From Halieaceae bacterium (GTDB lineage: Bacteria; Pseudomonadota; Gammaproteobacteria; Pseudomonadales; Halieaceae), in NCBI GenBank assembly GCA_002683395.1, contig NYTG01000004.1:41729-67473 (forward strand): 25,745 nucleotides of DNA. Direction: 5' to 3'. Of this stretch, positions 23,774-25,745 are shown in pieces (position 1 is the first letter of the stretch; every line of letters starts with the position of its first letter). The translations under genes and the position numbers were made by a program. The notes beneath the pieces were generated by a model. It worked only from the letters and a program-made list of their open reading frames with translations, had not been told where the DNA came from and did no database searches.

Positions 23774-25192
23774 ATGCAGGCATCACATCTCAATCAAAAG
23801 ACCGCGCCGCTGAGCCGTGCGATTGCGGATCGCGCGCTGTCACTTCAGCGGAGCGATGTTCCTCCGGACGTCTGGGACTATCTCAAACTTTGTCTGGCAG
23901 ATGCCATCGGGATCGCGTTTGCCTCGCGCCACTATGACTTCGCGACCAAATCGCTTGAATCCCTCAGCTTGCTGGGTAGTGCGGGAGCTTCGACTATCGT
24001 GGGGCAATCGAACACGGTGGCGCTCAGAGATGCGGCACTGATGAACGGGTTGTTGATTCACGGGCTTGACTATGACGACACCCATCTGGCGTCCGTGGTG
24101 CACTGTTCCGCCAGCGCATTCCCGGCAGCATTGGCGCTAGCTGAGCAAAACCAGTTAACGGGTGCCGATTTACTGTTGTCCACGCTCATGGCGATCGAAA
24201 TTGATGCCATGTTGGGAACTCAGGCAGGAGGGGTCTTTCAGCAGGTTGGTTTTCACCCAACCGGTGTGGTCGGGGTATTCGGTGCGTCAGTGGCGGCAGC
24301 GCGACTGATGGGAGGGGATAGCGACGCGCTGGTGCGGACTCAAGGTGTGGCGCTGAGTTTTAGCAGTGGCAGCATGGCGTTCCTCGATGACGGGAGTTGG
24401 ACCAAGCGACTGCATCCCGGGTGGGCGGCCTCTGCGGCGCTTCAGGCGGCCGCGCTGGGTGTCTCGGGGTTTGAAGGGCCGGGTGAGGCTTATGGGGGGC
24501 GGTTTGGTTTTTATGCGCTCTATGCCCCGGGTACGTCGGTGGAGACCGACACGATCTCGGAGCAACTTTTCAAGGAATGGGCGCTGAGATCCGTTGCCAT
24601 CAAGCCTTACCCGATCTGCCACTTTAATCATGCGCCAGTGGATGCAGCGCTAGAGCTCAAACAGCAACACGCGTTGACCCCTGATAAGATCGAATCGGTC
24701 ACCGTCTTATTGGATGAGCGCCAGTTCGGAGTGGTGGTAAACCCGATCGAGAGTAAGCGGGTTCCCCAAAGCGAATATGACGCCAAGTTCAGCGTGCCTT
24801 ATGCGGTTGCCACCGCCTTGTGTAAGGGCCAATTTGGCCTGGCCGATCTGGAAGACGAAGCGCGGCTCGATGCCGAAGTGCTGGCGCTTGCGCAGCGCGT
24901 TGACTGCGCTCACGACGAACGATCGCATTATCCAGAGGCCTTTTCAGGAGGGGTCAGTCTTACCCTCAAGGATGGCACACGCCTTGAGCACTTTTTGACC
25001 GTCAATCGGGGTGCAGAGGGTCAGCTGTTATCTGCAGACCAGGTGCGAGAGAAGTTTTTGGCCAATTGCGGCCTAACAATTTCGAATGAATCAGCCTTAG
25101 CAACGTGGGACATGCTGATGCAGCTCGATGAAGTGAATAACGTGACAGGCTTGATGGCACTGTTGCGGACTGAAGCCAACAGCGCGGGCTGA
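23774..25192 (+). CDS. MmgE/PrpD-family protein (2-methylcitrate dehydratase / cis-aconitate decarboxylase fold)
   Basis: A 472-residue member of the MmgE/PrpD family, which includes 2-methylcitrate dehydratase and cis-aconitate decarboxylase. Family hallmarks: HGLDYDDTH at residues 96-104 and IKPYPICHFNH at 276-286, containing the conserved Lys and His of the active site. The reaction is not determinable by sequence alone: dehydration, decarboxylation or isomerisation of a tricarboxylate or branched dicarboxylate are all known in the fold. GGAG at 23764-23767 serves ATG 23774; an in-frame upstream start at 23738 would run through the palindrome and is rejected. A PrpD-like gene also sits in the P. 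aeruginosa itaconate operon beside a CitE-type lyase and a hydratase, a parallel to this module. Confidence 0.88.
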   Translation: MQASHLNQKTAPLSRAIADRALSLQRSDVPPDVWDYLKLCLADAIGIAFASRHYDFATKSLESLSLLGSAGASTIVGQSNTVALRDAALMNGLLIHGLDYDDTHLASVVHCSASAFPAALALAEQNQLTGADLLLSTLMAIEIDAMLGTQAGGVFQQVGFHPTGVVGVFGASVAAARLMGGDSDALVRTQGVALSFSSGSMAFLDDGSWTKRLHPGWAASAALQAAALGVSGFEGPGEAYGGRFGFYALYAPGTSVETDTISEQLFKEWALRSVAIKPYPICHFNHAPVDAALELKQQHALTPDKIESVTVLLDERQFGVVVNPIESKRVPQSEYDAKFSVPYAVATALCKGQFGLADLEDEARLDAEVLALAQRVDCAHDERSHYPEAFSGGVSLTLKDGTRLEHFLTVNRGAEGQLLSADQVREKFLANCGLTISNESALATWDMLMQLDEVNNVTGLMALLRTEANSAG

Positions 25193-25210
25193 GTGCCCCG
25201 GGAGCAAGTG

Positions 25211-25745
25211 ATGTTGATGAAAGCGGGTGGCCGAATCATGAGTGCGGCCGATTACGAAGCGAGCCTTCGTGAGTACAACCCTACGGTCTATGTCGATGGC
25301 GACTTGGTAGAGTCGGTGGCGGATGATCCGCGCCTGAAGCCCGGGGTCAGGGCGGTGGGTGTCACCTACGACTTTGCCCAGAAACCGGAGTATGGCGGCC
25401 TCATGTTGGCTGAGCAGGGGACCTCTGGCAAAACCATCAATCGGATGCTGCACATTAATCGCCATTCCGAAGACCTGCTTTCCAAGTTGGAGGCCGTGCG
25501 TCTCGTTTGCCGGGAAAGTGGGTGCGCCCAGCGTTACCTGACCCACGATGCCTTAAACGCGATATACCAAGCCACATGGCAGATGTCTGAGGACACCGGA
25601 GGCGAACAACACGAGCGCTTTCTGTCTTACTTGCATCGTATTCAGGACGAGGACCTGACGCTGGGGGTCGCGATGACCGATGGCAAAGGTGATCGGAGCA
25701 AGCGACCAGGGGACCAGGCTGTCAGGGACAGTTATGTTCATATCA
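25211..25745 (+). CDS. 4-hydroxybutyryl-CoA dehydratase-like / HpaB-family flavoprotein, N-terminal part (3' end outside window)
   Basis: An open frame of 178 residues runs off the window end. It resembles the N-terminal domain of 4-hydroxybutyryl-CoA dehydratase (AbfD) more than HpaB hydroxylases: KTINRMLHINR near 74-84, HDALNAIYQATW near 112-123, then AMTDGKGDRSKRPGDQ at 154-169. AbfD uses FAD and a [4Fe-4S] cluster. From memory its cluster Cys99 and Cys103 correspond to C105 and Y109 here (GCAQRY), so one ligand seems absent and the protein may be an FAD-only relative. GGGAG at 25200-25204 supports ATG 25211; an in-frame GTG exists at 25193. It follows mmgE/prpD by 18 bases and is probably cotranscribed. 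Confidence 0.78.
   Translation, partial: MLMKAGGRIMSAADYEASLREYNPTVYVDGDLVESVADDPRLKPGVRAVGVTYDFAQKPEYGGLMLAEQGTSGKTINRMLHINRHSEDLLSKLEAVRLVCRESGCAQRYLTHDALNAIYQATWQMSEDTGGEQHERFLSYLHRIQDEDLTLGVAMTDGKGDRSKRPGDQAVRDSYVHI

Noticed and set aside
1..25745. CRISPR arrays, transposases, tRNA or rRNA genes, phage or defence genes
   Set aside because: Looked for and not found; every long frame fits a metabolic, envelope, replication or regulatory gene.

Overview
The window looks like chromosomal DNA of a free-living, probably marine gammaproteobacterium. The evidence is the classic uppS-cdsA-dxr-rseP-bamA-skp-lpxD-fabZ-lpxA-lpxB-rnhB-dnaE gene order, a Pseudomonas-like LpxA, moderately high GC, and an accessory set of CoA-ester catabolism genes. 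A member of the OM60/NOR5 (Halieaceae) or a related lineage is my best guess; I cannot prove it from the sequence alone. No tRNA, rRNA, insertion sequence, CRISPR array or phage gene was seen, and no stretch longer than about 125 bases lacks a gene.

Region 1 (1-14423, all + strand) is the envelope and replication block. It holds the 3' end of uppS (undecaprenyl-PP synthesis), cdsA (CDP-diacylglycerol), dxr (isoprenoid precursors), rseP (site-2 protease), bamA and skp (outer-membrane protein assembly), lpxD, fabZ, lpxA and lpxB (lipid A and fatty acid elongation), rnhB and dnaE. Spacing is tight, with stop/start overlaps at lpxD/fabZ, lpxA/lpxB and lpxB/rnhB.

Region 2 (14413-15815) replaces the accA gene often found after dnaE. 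It holds a Nudix hydrolase with a possible lipoprotein signal that overlaps the dnaE end, a DUF1244 protein, and a converging isochorismatase-fold amidohydrolase of the N-carbamoylsarcosine amidase type.

Region 3 (15916-20182, + strand) holds a complete homodimeric 2-oxoacid dehydrogenase E1 (AceE/MdeB type) without E2 or E3 beside it, an HMG-CoA lyase and a nitroreductase.

Region 4 (20200-25745) is the most interesting part. It is a divergent module with maoC-acyl-CoA dehydrogenase on the minus strand and gntR-citE-mmgE/prpD-abfD-like on the plus strand. The gene content recalls known pathways that hydrate an unsaturated dicarboxylyl-CoA and cleave the product with a CitE/HpcH-type lyase (itaconate or mesaconate type, or the Mycobacterium Rv2498c-Rv2500c group). 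The substrate is not determined. Two copies of one promoter-plus-palindrome element, at gntR and at mmgE/prpD, with TGTCCGGACA as the symmetric version, suggest that the GntR protein controls the module. The last gene, cut by the window end, resembles 4-hydroxybutyryl-CoA dehydratase but appears to have Tyr in place of one of the iron-sulfur cysteines.
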